From Lachnospiraceae bacterium (GTDB lineage: Bacteria; Bacillota; Clostridia; Lachnospirales; Lachnospiraceae): a stretch of DNA of 58,784 bases. Location of the stretch: positions 1 to 58,784 of the forward strand of contig JAIKYA010000067.1 of NCBI GenBank assembly GCA_024683645.1, written 5' to 3'. Below the pieces are notes generated by a model that was given only the letters and a program-made list of their open reading frames with translations, made no database searches and was not told where the DNA came from. Below are positions 42,699 through 50,698 of the stretch, piece by piece. Every line of letters begins with the position of its first letter. Within the stretch, counting starts at the first letter, position 1. A program made the translations under genes and the position numbers.

Positions 42699-43634
42699 AT
42701 GGATGACAGAGTAACTGACAACAGAAGCTCCTACAGGAGTGAATATGAGAGGGAATATCTGCTCGGACTTAACATGCGCCGTATGGACAGCCTTATCGAT
42801 GATGCGTGGAGCGGGGAACATCCGGCTCTCCGTAATGCGATGATAGCCCTGCAGGACTGTGAACAGGGAACAGCCGAATGGAACGGGGCGGCAGCAAAGC
42901 TTGAGAACAGCATAGCTGTATATCTGGAAAGTCCCGTGGCAGAACATGTATCGGAGCTTAAAGGGATAAGTGAAGTGATCCGCAGGGAAGAAGTATATGA
43001 AGAATGCGGACTTACCGAGGGTGAAGGTCTTACTAACATGACGGAGGAGGAATGTGAGACCGAGCTTAAGGATATAGGGAAAAAGCTGGAAGCCCTGGAT
43101 ATGCTGGAAGAACTGATGCAGGACGGACAGGAGAGGCTTGCGGAGTTTTCGGAGATGCTGGAAGATACCGAGACTTATGGCTGGAAGGGCGATGAATACA
43201 TAAAACTCCGTGATGATCTCCACGGCTTTCTGCGTACCGACGTAACGATGACCGCCGCGGAGATAGCTTCAGCCGCAGGGATACTGTCGGAGAGTGCGGA
43301 GGCTTATTCAAAGATTTCGGGAAATGTTTCCGTAAACGAGCTGGCTGCGTATGCGGGAGAGCTGAAGCGGGGCATAGATGAGAAGAGCGGCATACTCGGC
43401 GCAAAGGAACCGCTGGATGAGATGCAGGGCAGACTGGATGCCAGAATGGAAGAACTCATAGATGTGTCGGAAAGATACAGGTTAAAGAAAAGCGAGAGAA
43501 AAAAGACAAGTATAGGGGAGCTTAAGCAGTCTGATGAGCCCGCGAAAAAACACAGGACAGAGACTGTACGTGAGACGAGAAATCTGCGGGACGGAGTAGT
43601 AAAGGCGGCGAATGTTTTTTTCGGCAAAAGCTAA
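42699..43634 (+). CDS. Unknown charged helical protein (candidate secretion substrate 2)
   Basis: The 311-residue protein has no recognised domain, signal peptide or membrane segment. Residues about 45-80 contain NAMIALQDCE, then KLENSIAVYLES, matching NVMTALAACE...KLSTECENYLSK in the protein encoded at 44870, so the two may share a helical module. Residues about 110-160 are acidic coiled coil. The C-terminal 60 residues are very basic (YRLKKSERKKTS, EPAKKHRTETVRETRN) and end VVKAANVFFGKS. A positively charged C-terminal tail is a known feature of some VirB/D4 substrates, which is suggestive only. It is coupled to the upstream gene with a 3-base gap. Confidence 0.7.
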   Translation: MDDRVTDNRSSYRSEYEREYLLGLNMRRMDSLIDDAWSGEHPALRNAMIALQDCEQGTAEWNGAAAKLENSIAVYLESPVAEHVSELKGISEVIRREEVYEECGLTEGEGLTNMTEEECETELKDIGKKLEALDMLEELMQDGQERLAEFSEMLEDTETYGWKGDEYIKLRDDLHGFLRTDVTMTAAEIASAAGILSESAEAYSKISGNVSVNELAAYAGELKRGIDEKSGILGAKEPLDEMQGRLDARMEELIDVSERYRLKKSERKKTSIGELKQSDEPAKKHRTETVRETRNLRDGVVKAANVFFGKS

Positions 43635-43649
43635 AGGAGATGCGCCTGT

Positions 43650-44240
43650 ATGAATGAAAAGATGGAGTTTTTCCTGCACGACATGTTCATGGAGATCATG
43701 AGCAGCCTGGATACTCTTGAGGATTATGAAGAAACGCTGGAGGCACTTTGGGAAGGGTGCCTCTTAAATATGTCTTCTGACGGAGAGACAGAGGAGGAAA
43801 GTGCAGAACGTCACAGGAAGGCGGAGGAACGACAGAAGCAGCTGGAAAAGGAAAAACAGGAAGCCGAGAAGGAAAGGGAGCGGGAGGCCATAGAGAGACG
43901 CATCCGCCTGCTCGACAATATCAGGGAGTTTCTGCTGTTGAACGATATCAGTACCATACCCGGCATACTGCCGGGACTCGAACTGTCAATGTTCATACCG
44001 CTCAAAGCGGTATGCAAGGCAGTAAGGAAGCTGCATCCGGATACGGATGATAAGGATATCGAACTTGACAGGAATGACAGGATGCTGGTGAAAGCGGAAC
44101 TGAGCCGTGTAAGGCTGCGCATGGAAGAACTTGGCGGAGGCGGAGGCAGGGTGCCGAAGAGGAGCGCAAAGGAAGTTCCCGTTAAAGAAAAAGAGCAGGA
44201 GATCCTTCAGTCTCCTGCCCATGTAAAGAAACTATATTGA
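43650..44240 (+). CDS. Unknown coiled-coil protein (candidate secretion substrate 3)
   Basis: This 196-residue protein starts behind AAAGGAGAT. After an N-terminal helical part (MEFFLHDMFMEIMSSL) comes a Glu/Lys/Arg coiled coil (about 48-90). A hydrophobic patch follows (LLNDISTIPGILPGLE) and then a helix-rich segment with KAVCKAVRKLHPDTDDKDIE. A GGGGGR hinge leads to a basic tail ending in SPAHVKKLY. No family is recognised. The stop overlaps the convergent gene at 44232 by nine bases. Confidence 0.65.
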   Translation: MNEKMEFFLHDMFMEIMSSLDTLEDYEETLEALWEGCLLNMSSDGETEEESAERHRKAEERQKQLEKEKQEAEKEREREAIERRIRLLDNIREFLLLNDISTIPGILPGLELSMFIPLKAVCKAVRKLHPDTDDKDIELDRNDRMLVKAELSRVRLRMEELGGGGGRVPKRSAKEVPVKEKEQEILQSPAHVKKLY

Positions 44241-44732
44241 CGGCCCGTTCTTTTCAAGATTTTTTTCGCGGCGTTTAACACTGCGCTGCTTCTGACGGTC
44301 CTTCGGAAGGAGAACACCTTCGCCGTCTTCCAGCACGGGACCGGATTTCACATCGGCTGCAGCAAGTTCTTTCAGCTTATCCTGTTTCAGGCTGTGTTTT
44401 GCCGCTGCTTTCTTTTCCTGGCGGCTCAATTCTTCAAAACTGATCTTTCTGCGTACTTCCGTGGATGCTTCCTTAAAGCTTGCGGTCTCTTTAGTCATTT
44501 CCTCCTGGAGATTCATAACATTATCCAGCAGACGGCTGACTTCTTTCCTTGCGGCATTTACTTCGGGAGTGCTTTCATCCGTCATGATGCGGTCCATCAT
44601 TCCGCTCTCAAGGGTGGCCAGATAGCTGTCAAGTTTTTCGGCGGCCTTAACAATCTGTTTTTCTTTTTCGAGAAGCTGTTTCAGGGGAAGTTTGATATCG
44701 GGGTTGTTCGGTTTCTTTTTAGCTGCCGGCAT
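44232..44732 (-). CDS. Unknown lysine-rich helical protein (candidate chaperone or substrate)
   Basis: The 166-residue protein has a perfect AGGAGGTGA site on the minus strand, which strongly supports it although it is the only minus-strand gene between 37439 and the window end. It begins with a basic patch (MPAAKKKPNNPD). A long coiled-coil region covers about 20-100, followed by a basic tail (PKDRQKQRSVKRREKNLEK). There is no signal peptide or membrane segment and no recognised family. It lies between two blocks of charged proteins and is convergent with the gene at 43650 and divergent from 44870. Confidence 0.7.
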   Translation of the reverse strand: MPAAKKKPNNPDIKLPLKQLLEKEKQIVKAAEKLDSYLATLESGMMDRIMTDESTPEVNAARKEVSRLLDNVMNLQEEMTKETASFKEASTEVRRKISFEELSRQEKKAAAKHSLKQDKLKELAAADVKSGPVLEDGEGVLLPKDRQKQRSVKRREKNLEKNGPSI

Positions 44733-44771
44733 GATGTCACCTCCTGTATATTTTTTTCAGTATAACATTTT

Positions 44772-44790
44772 TGCTTCACTTTTGCTACGC
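44772..44790 (+). promoter_or_regulatory. 19-nt promoter-proximal box, copy 2
   Basis: TGCTTCACTTTTGCTACGC, identical to 41950-41968, lies 80 nt before the start at 44870. It is followed at the same distance by TATCATTGCAGCATAA, the likely -10 region. It also lies about 40 nt upstream of the divergent gene at 44732, so it may influence both. Confidence 0.6.
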
Positions 44791-44869
44791 CCACTGTTGT
44801 ATCATTGCAGCATAAAATGAAACAGGAGTTTCAGGCAGCCGCATAAGGCGGGAAAAAGGAGAAAAAGCT

Positions 44870-46720
44870 ATGACATTTAATGATTTTCTGGCATTTAAAA
44901 GAGACCTTCTTGCAGTAATGGATATTGATCAGAGCGGGTTAATAAAAAGCATGTATCAGGAATTCTGTCTGGATGAAGATAATAAAAGATATTTTGACTT
45001 AAATGAGAATGAGATCGCAGAGCTCGATCCCGAAAAGAAGGAAGCTGTTGAGAAAGCTATATCCAAACTGGCCGGGGATGTCGCGCAAAGCGTGAATAAT
45101 CTGGATGCAGAGGGTTTAGAAGAATATAAGGAAAAGATGAATTCACACTCGGAGAAGCTGGCCCCGGAAGATCAGGCATTGGAGATCGAGGGCGAAGCTG
45201 TTATTGTGGATGAGAATAATGAGGAAGAAATCGTAAACAATGTCCGGGGGATCGAGATCGATGAAAACGGAGAAAAGTCATTTGATGATTTCGTGATACT
45301 TGAGAACGAGCAGAATGCTGTCGGACAGGCGGATAATAAAGAGTTCGTTGATGATTTCGTGATACTTGAGAACGAGCAGAATGCTGTCGGGCAGGCGGAG
45401 AATGAAGGACTCAATGAAGGTCTCATAGATGATTTTGAGGTCATCGATGACCAGGTGCAGAACAACGAAGAGCTGAATGAGGAGCAGCTGCAGGACGCTG
45501 CAGATAACGGAGAAATTGCCGCCAATATAGAAGATAATGTAAATGAGAATGATCAGCTCAATGAAAACAATGCTGAAGAGCTGGTAAATGCTGAAGAGAA
45601 TAACATAAACGAAGAGCAGATCATTGAAAATAACGGGGAGAATATCGATAATATCGAAAACCATAATGAGAATGAAGTACAGCCTGAAGAGAACAATGAG
45701 AACGAAGACGAGATAAACCGTGAAGAAAATGAGAACAATTTAGAGAATAACGAAAACATTAACGAAAACGAAGAAGATGCTGTCGTAAAGAATGATGAAG
45801 TAAAAGAAAACGGGGAGAAAGATCCCAAGCTTGATGCGGAGGAAAAGAAAGACGAAACCGAGATAGATGAGCTTGACGAAAAACAGTATAAAGAGGAAAT
45901 GGATAAGCTGGATGCCGGACTTGCCAATGCGGAAGAACTCGGGGAGATGAATTCCGAAATGAAGGAGCTCGGAAGTGCACTCAGAAAGCAGAATCCTGTA
46001 AGGGATAACTATACCATAAACGTGATGACGGCACTTGCAGCCTGTGAGAAACTCGATGATAACTCTACTGTTTCGGAAATGAAGGCGGCATACGGCAAGC
46101 TTTCAACTGAATGTGAGAATTATCTCTCGAAGATGGACAACGGCAGTTATAAGAACAGTAAGAATGAAGAACTTCGTGAAATGTTTGAAGGTATCGGACA
46201 GAAGGCAAAAGATATCTTTAATGATATCGATAAAAAAGTCTGGTTCGGGGATAACGAAGAAGACAGCTTCGAATACGATAAGCCCATAAGCAGGATCAAA
46301 GAGGAGCTGCAGCAGAAGAAGGAGACTCTGGAAGAAGAGTATACGAAATACGGCGGAAGGCTTAAGAAGAAGGAAGAAAAAGAGAAGGAAGAAGACGGGA
46401 TCAAGGACGAGAAGGAGCATGAGAAAAAGGAAGAGAACAAAAAAGAAGAGCCCGAAAAGGAAGAAGAACCATACAGAATGGCTGTGAACAGGGAAGGCTG
46501 GGGCAAGGAACACTTTATATATGAGTCAAAGTATTCAAAGAAGACTAACGTGGAGAACCTGATAGAAGAGGAAAAGAAGGAGAACAATAAGGACAGTAAA
46601 AGAAAAGAAAAACCCGATTACAGTAAACTCAGGATATCCAGAGGATCAAGTTTTGAGATAAAGGGCGAAGAAAATGATGTAATGGAGAATAACAAGGCTC
46701 TGGTACCGAAGAAGAAGTGA
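44870..46720 (+). CDS. Large acidic Asn/Glu-rich protein (candidate secretion substrate 4)
   Basis: The 616-residue protein starts behind AAAAAGGAG. The N-terminal 110 residues are helical (MTFNDFLAFKRDLLAVMD). Residues about 110-330 are low-complexity, dominated by Glu, Asn and Asp, with a 22-residue unit (DDFVILENEQNAVGQA...) twice in tandem. Residues about 370-500 are a folded helical part with NVMTALAACE and KLSTECENYLSKMDNG, shared with the protein at 42699. The C-terminus is Lys/Glu-rich, with EPYRMAVNREGWGKEHF and then a basic end (NKALVPKKK). No signal peptide or membrane segment is seen. The gene is A-rich compared with its neighbours because of Asn and Lys codons. Confidence 0.75.
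   Translation: MTFNDFLAFKRDLLAVMDIDQSGLIKSMYQEFCLDEDNKRYFDLNENEIAELDPEKKEAVEKAISKLAGDVAQSVNNLDAEGLEEYKEKMNSHSEKLAPEDQALEIEGEAVIVDENNEEEIVNNVRGIEIDENGEKSFDDFVILENEQNAVGQADNKEFVDDFVILENEQNAVGQAENEGLNEGLIDDFEVIDDQVQNNEELNEEQLQDAADNGEIAANIEDNVNENDQLNENNAEELVNAEENNINEEQIIENNGENIDNIENHNENEVQPEENNENEDEINREENENNLENNENINENEEDAVVKNDEVKENGEKDPKLDAEEKKDETEIDELDEKQYKEEMDKLDAGLANAEELGEMNSEMKELGSALRKQNPVRDNYTINVMTALAACEKLDDNSTVSEMKAAYGKLSTECENYLSKMDNGSYKNSKNEELREMFEGIGQKAKDIFNDIDKKVWFGDNEEDSFEYDKPISRIKEELQQKKETLEEEYTKYGGRLKKKEEKEKEEDGIKDEKEHEKKEENKKEEPEKEEEPYRMAVNREGWGKEHFIYESKYSKKTNVENLIEEEKKENNKDSKRKEKPDYSKLRISRGSSFEIKGEENDVMENNKALVPKKK
45284..45415 (+). repeat. 66-bp tandem repeat in the acidic protein gene
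   Basis: Two units of 66 bp (45284-45349 and 45350-45415) are almost identical over their first 50 nt, which begin GATGATTTCGTGATACTTGA. A third, degenerate copy starts near 45428 (DDFEVIDDQVQN). The near-identity at DNA level suggests recent duplication. Confidence 0.8.
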
Positions 46721-46741
46721 TCAGTATTTGTGCCTTTGGGG

Positions 46742-46771
46742 TTTACAAAACACATTATGTTGCGGTATAAT
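46742..46771 (+). promoter_or_regulatory. Promoter of the DUF1292-like gene and possibly the secretion operon
   Basis: TTTACA (46742-46747), 18 nt, TATAAT (46766-46771). The expected transcript start is near 46778, about 46 nt before the TTG start at 46824. This is an ordinary sigma-A type site, unlike the 19-nt box class. Confidence 0.65.
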
Positions 46772-46823
46772 TTTCAAGATATAATGTAAATAGTGGGATA
46801 TTATGTGAACAAGGAGAAGCTAT

Positions 46824-47387
46824 TTGGACGAGGAATATACAAGAGTCATACTTGAAGATGCCGAGGGAAAAGAACATGCTTTTCGCCCGGTGCTTTCACT
46901 GGCTGTAAATGACAGGGAATATATAGTTTTACAGCCGGACCGTGAGGGCGGCAGGGATGAACTGGCTATCTTCGGTTTTCATGCGGGACCGGATGATGAG
47001 ATGATACTGGACGATATCGAAGATGAGGCCGAGTATGCGGAAGTTGCGGCTGAAGCGGAAGGCATACTGAACGGCACCACCGAGACAGAAGAGTTTCTGG
47101 TAGATAACGGAGCGATCCCCGAAGAAGAGATGGCGAGGCTGCGGGAAGAAGCACTTAAGGAAGAGGAAGAAGACGAGTGCTACGAGGATGAGCAGGGAAG
47201 GCTCTTCATATTCTCGGACGAAGGGAAACCGGTATATCTGGATGACGACGGTGTCCCGATGTATCAGGATGAGAACGGAGAGAGGATATACAAAGGCAGG
47301 GACGGCATATGGTACTACCTTGATGAGAACGGCGATAAGATCTATCAGGGAGAGGACGGCGAGTGGTATTACTACGATGAGGAATAG
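46824..47387 (+). CDS. DUF1292-like protein with acidic aromatic repeats
   Basis: The start is a TTG with AAGGAG 8 nt upstream. The first 85 residues resemble DUF1292/YrzB (DAEGKEHAFRPVLSLAVNDR, then EYIVLQP and AEYAEVAAEAEGIL). The next part is an acidic linker (EEEMARLREEALKEEEEDE). The last 55 residues repeat a short unit, D(E)NG(E/D)-I/W-Y-x-G/Y: FIFSDEGKPVYLDDDG, YQDENGERIYKGRDG, WYYLDENGDKIYQGEDG and EWYYYDEE. This looks like the cell-wall/choline-binding type of beta-hairpin repeat but without a signal peptide. At 187 residues it is about twice the usual DUF1292 length. The function is unknown. Confidence 0.8.
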   Translation: MDEEYTRVILEDAEGKEHAFRPVLSLAVNDREYIVLQPDREGGRDELAIFGFHAGPDDEMILDDIEDEAEYAEVAAEAEGILNGTTETEEFLVDNGAIPEEEMARLREEALKEEEEDECYEDEQGRLFIFSDEGKPVYLDDDGVPMYQDENGERIYKGRDGIWYYLDENGDKIYQGEDGEWYYYDEE

Positions 47388-47459
47388 GAAACACAGTGCC
47401 GGTTTTTGAACGTACATTAAGATCATGAAAATGATATATAAAAAGAAGGAGAAAAAACA

Positions 47460-47741
47460 ATGAGCGAGACAATCTACAAAACCGAGAAAAGGATCGACAT
47501 CAAGACCGCGCCAAAGCTGGAAGCAGAGCTTAAGGCTTTTGCAGAGGCAGGCAATTACGATCTGGTGATCGATATGGCTGAGACTACATATATTTCTTCA
47601 GTAGGTCTCAGGGCTCTTCTTTCCATGCAGAAGGAGGTAAACAAGCACTCCGGTATGATGCTCATAAGAAACGTGTCCGAAGCAGTACGTGATGTATTTG
47701 ATGTTACAGGCTTTTCCGGACTGCTTACGATAGAGGAATAA
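47460..47741 (+). CDS. STAS-domain anti-sigma factor antagonist
   Basis: This 93-residue protein is a single STAS domain of the SpoIIAA/RsbV type. ETTYISSVGLRALLSMQKEV contains the conserved Ser-Ser pair where partner-switching kinases phosphorylate the antagonist, and the C-terminus (FDVTGFSGLLTIEE) is typical. AGAAGGAG precedes the ATG. No anti-sigma kinase or sigma factor is adjacent; its place 17 bases from a CPBP protease gene and just before the T4SS genes is notable because it may connect the locus to a partner-switching signal. Confidence 0.9.
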   Translation: MSETIYKTEKRIDIKTAPKLEAELKAFAEAGNYDLVIDMAETTYISSVGLRALLSMQKEVNKHSGMMLIRNVSEAVRDVFDVTGFSGLLTIEE

Positions 47742-47757
47742 GCGGAGAAAAGGAACA

Positions 47758-48630
47758 ATGGCGGGAGAAAACATGAAAGATCTCAGCACCCAGCAGAAGA
47801 TCTGGGTATATACAGCCTGTTTTCTGAGAGCTTTATCTCCCCTGTTTTTGTATGCCCTCCTGCCAAGCGTCTTTATGGCGGTAGGTTATGTGTTCGGACA
47901 TTCGGATATGACACTTGAGGAATTCTTTTCCTACGGGGCCAATTTCTATTCGGCACTGGGCATATTTGTGGCGTTGTTCATTTTCCACAGACGGTCAAAG
48001 AAACGAGGCTCCACGCTTACCGAGGATGCGACGCTGTATTTTAAGGAAATGAAAGTACTTAAGGCTGCCGGCTTTTTCGTTTTCGGTTTTGCATCCGCCA
48101 CAGCGGTATCGGCGCTGATAACCCTGCTCCCGAAATTCTTCCTCACCGAGTCCTATCATGTATCGGTATCCAGGATGTATCTGGGAAGAGATTTTCTGCT
48201 GACGCTGTTCACCATACTGTTTACGGCGCCCGTGACCGAGGAGATCATATTCAGGGGATATATGCTGAATACGCTTCTGGAAAAGCTGCCCGAGCATATC
48301 GCCATCATAGCGACCAGCATCATATTTGCGCTTCTCCACGGCAGCCCCATATGGATGCTTTACGCGTTTCTGCTGGGACAGATCCTTGCAAAGACATCCA
48401 TGAAGGAAGACAACATAGCATACGGCGTGCTTTTGCACATAGGTTTTAATTCGACTTCGATCATCAATCTGTTCATAACCGAGAGCGAAACACTTAACAG
48501 AGCGCTTTTCGGAAGCAAGGCACTGATAGCCCTCTACGGGGTAGTGGGACTTCTTGTAAGCGTAGTGCTCGCGGGGCTCTACACCGGCCGCATTGAAAGG
48601 AGAATAAGGATCAATGAAGGAATGGTTTGA
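47758..48630 (+). CDS. CPBP-family intramembrane glutamic protease
   Basis: The 290-residue protein has about eight membrane segments. The CPBP (CAAX protease/Abi) motifs are EEIIFRGYML (about 162, with the catalytic Glu-Glu and Arg), FALLHGS (about 195) and LHIGFNSTSI (about 226). A cytoplasmic basic loop lies at about 80-90. Members cleave prenylated or other membrane peptides, or give immunity to bacteriocins. Its end overlaps the VirD4 gene by 17 bases, so it is translationally coupled to the secretion locus and may process a membrane component or substrate. Confidence 0.88.
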   Translation: MAGENMKDLSTQQKIWVYTACFLRALSPLFLYALLPSVFMAVGYVFGHSDMTLEEFFSYGANFYSALGIFVALFIFHRRSKKRGSTLTEDATLYFKEMKVLKAAGFFVFGFASATAVSALITLLPKFFLTESYHVSVSRMYLGRDFLLTLFTILFTAPVTEEIIFRGYMLNTLLEKLPEHIAIIATSIIFALLHGSPIWMLYAFLLGQILAKTSMKEDNIAYGVLLHIGFNSTSIINLFITESETLNRALFGSKALIALYGVVGLLVSVVLAGLYTGRIERRIRINEGMV

Positions 48631-50692
48631 AGAAAACGGAAAGAAGATACTCATCTATATCATAGCTTTTCTGCTGATAGCTCTGATAGCAGGATCTGTG
48701 ATCAATATGGCCATCTATAATTTCATAGGCCATAACGGAGTAAAGAGTGAGCAGTTCTTTAATCTCCGTGTTCTTCTGGATAAGAACACATACATATACG
48801 GACTTGTAGCCGAGATATTCCTGATAGTCCTTTATTTTGCAGCAGGGAGCGGAACACCGGGCAAGAGTGCCGGCAAGATGCTCAAGGGCAAGGTCGAAGG
48901 AGTGGAAGGAAATCTTGAAAACTCAAGATTTCTGACAGATAAGGAAAAAGACGATCTGTTCCCCAAGAAGCGTTACAATGCGCTTGCAGAAGAGAAAAAA
49001 GACGGTATAGCGGTTTATGCCGTATACAACCAGAAAAAGAAGGATATGGATATCAACCTGATGAGCCCCTGCCACGGTATCATCATAGGTGCTACCGGTT
49101 CCGGTAAGACGACAACCTTCGTTAATCCCGTTATACAGATACTCGGTCATGCATCCGCAGGTTCTTCGATGATCTGTACCGACCCCAAGGGAGAACTTTT
49201 CCAGATGCATTCAAAGATGCTCAAGGAGCACGGATATAACTGTATGGTGCTGGATCTTCGTGATCCCTATTCGTCATTCAGATGGAATCCCCTTGGTTCC
49301 ATTTACGATGCATATCAGGAGTACTTAAGAGTCGGCGAAGAGATATACGAAAACAGCTATCCCATTGATGAAGCAGAGGGACTTGAGCTTGCAAACGATA
49401 AGTCGCAGTACGGTGAAGTATGGTATGAATATGAAGGCAAAGCCTATGCGATCCGCAAGGAGCTGATAGGCATAATAAGGGTACAGAAGCAGAAGGTTTA
49501 CGATGAGATGTACGAAGACTTAAACGACCTCATCAGCGTTATCTGCCCCATAGAATCAAAGGACGATCCCGTCTGGGAAAAAGGTGCGAGGTCCATCATC
49601 ATGGCAACCTGTCTCGCCATGCTCGAGGATTCCGAGAATCCCGAGCTGGAGATGACCAAAGAGAAGTTCTGTTTCTACAATATCAGTAAAGCGATCATGA
49701 ACTCCGAGGATGAGTTCGCCGCTCTTAAGGATTATTTCAAGGGACGCGACAAGCTGTCCAAGGCAGTAGGTCTTTCAAGACAGGTGCTTTCCGCAGCGGA
49801 TCAGACTCTTTCATCCTACATGTCGATAGCTTTCGATAAGCTGAGCATGTTCAACGACGAAGGTCTGTGCGCACTGACCAGTGCCACGGATATACAGCCG
49901 GAGCAGTTTGCTTTTGCTCCCACGGCGCTGTTCCTTAAGATACCTGATGAAAAAGATACCAGACATGCACTGGCAGCAGTATTCATCCTCTGCATCTACA
50001 AGGCTCTGATCAAAGTGGCCAGCTCCAGAGAGGACCTGTCGTTACCGAGAAACGTATACTTCATCCTTGATGAGTTCGGTAACATGCCCAAGATCGACAA
50101 GTTTGACAAGATGATCACCGTCGGCCGTTCGAGAAAGATATGGTTCCACATGATCATCCAGTCTTTCGCACAGCTTAACAACGTATACGGCGAGACGGTT
50201 GCCGATATCGTTAAAGGTAACTGCGGTATAAAGATGTTCATCGGTTCAAATGATATAGGTACCTGTGAGGAATTCTCCAAGCTCTGCGGTAACATGACCG
50301 TCAGAGGTACTTCGGTATCCGGTTCCACGGGAGACAAGGGTGAGCAGGTCAATTTCTCCAACCAACTGACCAGCAGGCCGCTTATCTATCCTTCGGAGCT
50401 GATGAAGCTGAACAACAAGTATTCCACCGGTAACTCGATAATAGTTACTTTCGGTAACAACCCTTTAAAGACCCAGTTTACGCCCAGCTACAAGTGCCCG
50501 CTGTATGAGTTCGGCACCATGGACATGACTGAGGTCAGAAACAATGTGTTCTACGGTGATGAGGTATTTTACGATCTGGAGGAGAGGAACTACCTGATCC
50601 TTGATGCTGCCAACGAGCAGCAGGCTGCAGATGATACGGCAGCTGATGAAGATGAAGATGGCGCTGTTGATCAGTACGCCGAAGAGGAGTGA
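48614..50692 (+). CDS. VirD4/TraG-type type IV coupling ATPase
   Basis: Two membrane segments (about 11-33 and 58-76) anchor a cytoplasmic hexameric ATPase of the TraG/VirD4 family. Walker A is GATGSGKTTTFVNP (about 157), CTDPKGELFQMH follows as the typical TraG block, and Walker B is FILDEFGNMPK (about 484), then IIQSFAQLNNVYG. The C-terminal 30 residues are very acidic (ADDTAADEDEDGAVDQYAEEE). The protein (692 residues) recruits substrates to the secretion channel. The all-alpha domain includes a Tyr/Glu-rich insert (about 235-290) that may be specific for this locus. The next gene starts after 6 bases. Confidence 0.93.
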   Translation: MKEWFEENGKKILIYIIAFLLIALIAGSVINMAIYNFIGHNGVKSEQFFNLRVLLDKNTYIYGLVAEIFLIVLYFAAGSGTPGKSAGKMLKGKVEGVEGNLENSRFLTDKEKDDLFPKKRYNALAEEKKDGIAVYAVYNQKKKDMDINLMSPCHGIIIGATGSGKTTTFVNPVIQILGHASAGSSMICTDPKGELFQMHSKMLKEHGYNCMVLDLRDPYSSFRWNPLGSIYDAYQEYLRVGEEIYENSYPIDEAEGLELANDKSQYGEVWYEYEGKAYAIRKELIGIIRVQKQKVYDEMYEDLNDLISVICPIESKDDPVWEKGARSIIMATCLAMLEDSENPELEMTKEKFCFYNISKAIMNSEDEFAALKDYFKGRDKLSKAVGLSRQVLSAADQTLSSYMSIAFDKLSMFNDEGLCALTSATDIQPEQFAFAPTALFLKIPDEKDTRHALAAVFILCIYKALIKVASSREDLSLPRNVYFILDEFGNMPKIDKFDKMITVGRSRKIWFHMIIQSFAQLNNVYGETVADIVKGNCGIKMFIGSNDIGTCEEFSKLCGNMTVRGTSVSGSTGDKGEQVNFSNQLTSRPLIYPSELMKLNNKYSTGNSIIVTFGNNPLKTQFTPSYKCPLYEFGTMDMTEVRNNVFYGDEVFYDLEERNYLILDAANEQQAADDTAADEDEDGAVDQYAEEE

Positions 50693-50698
50693 CAGATA

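Noticed and set aside
45500-45830. Asn/Glu-rich A-rich stretch as a foreign insertion
   Set aside because: The change in base use follows from the amino acid composition (GAA, AAT and AAA codons) inside a single continuous frame, so transfer need not be assumed.
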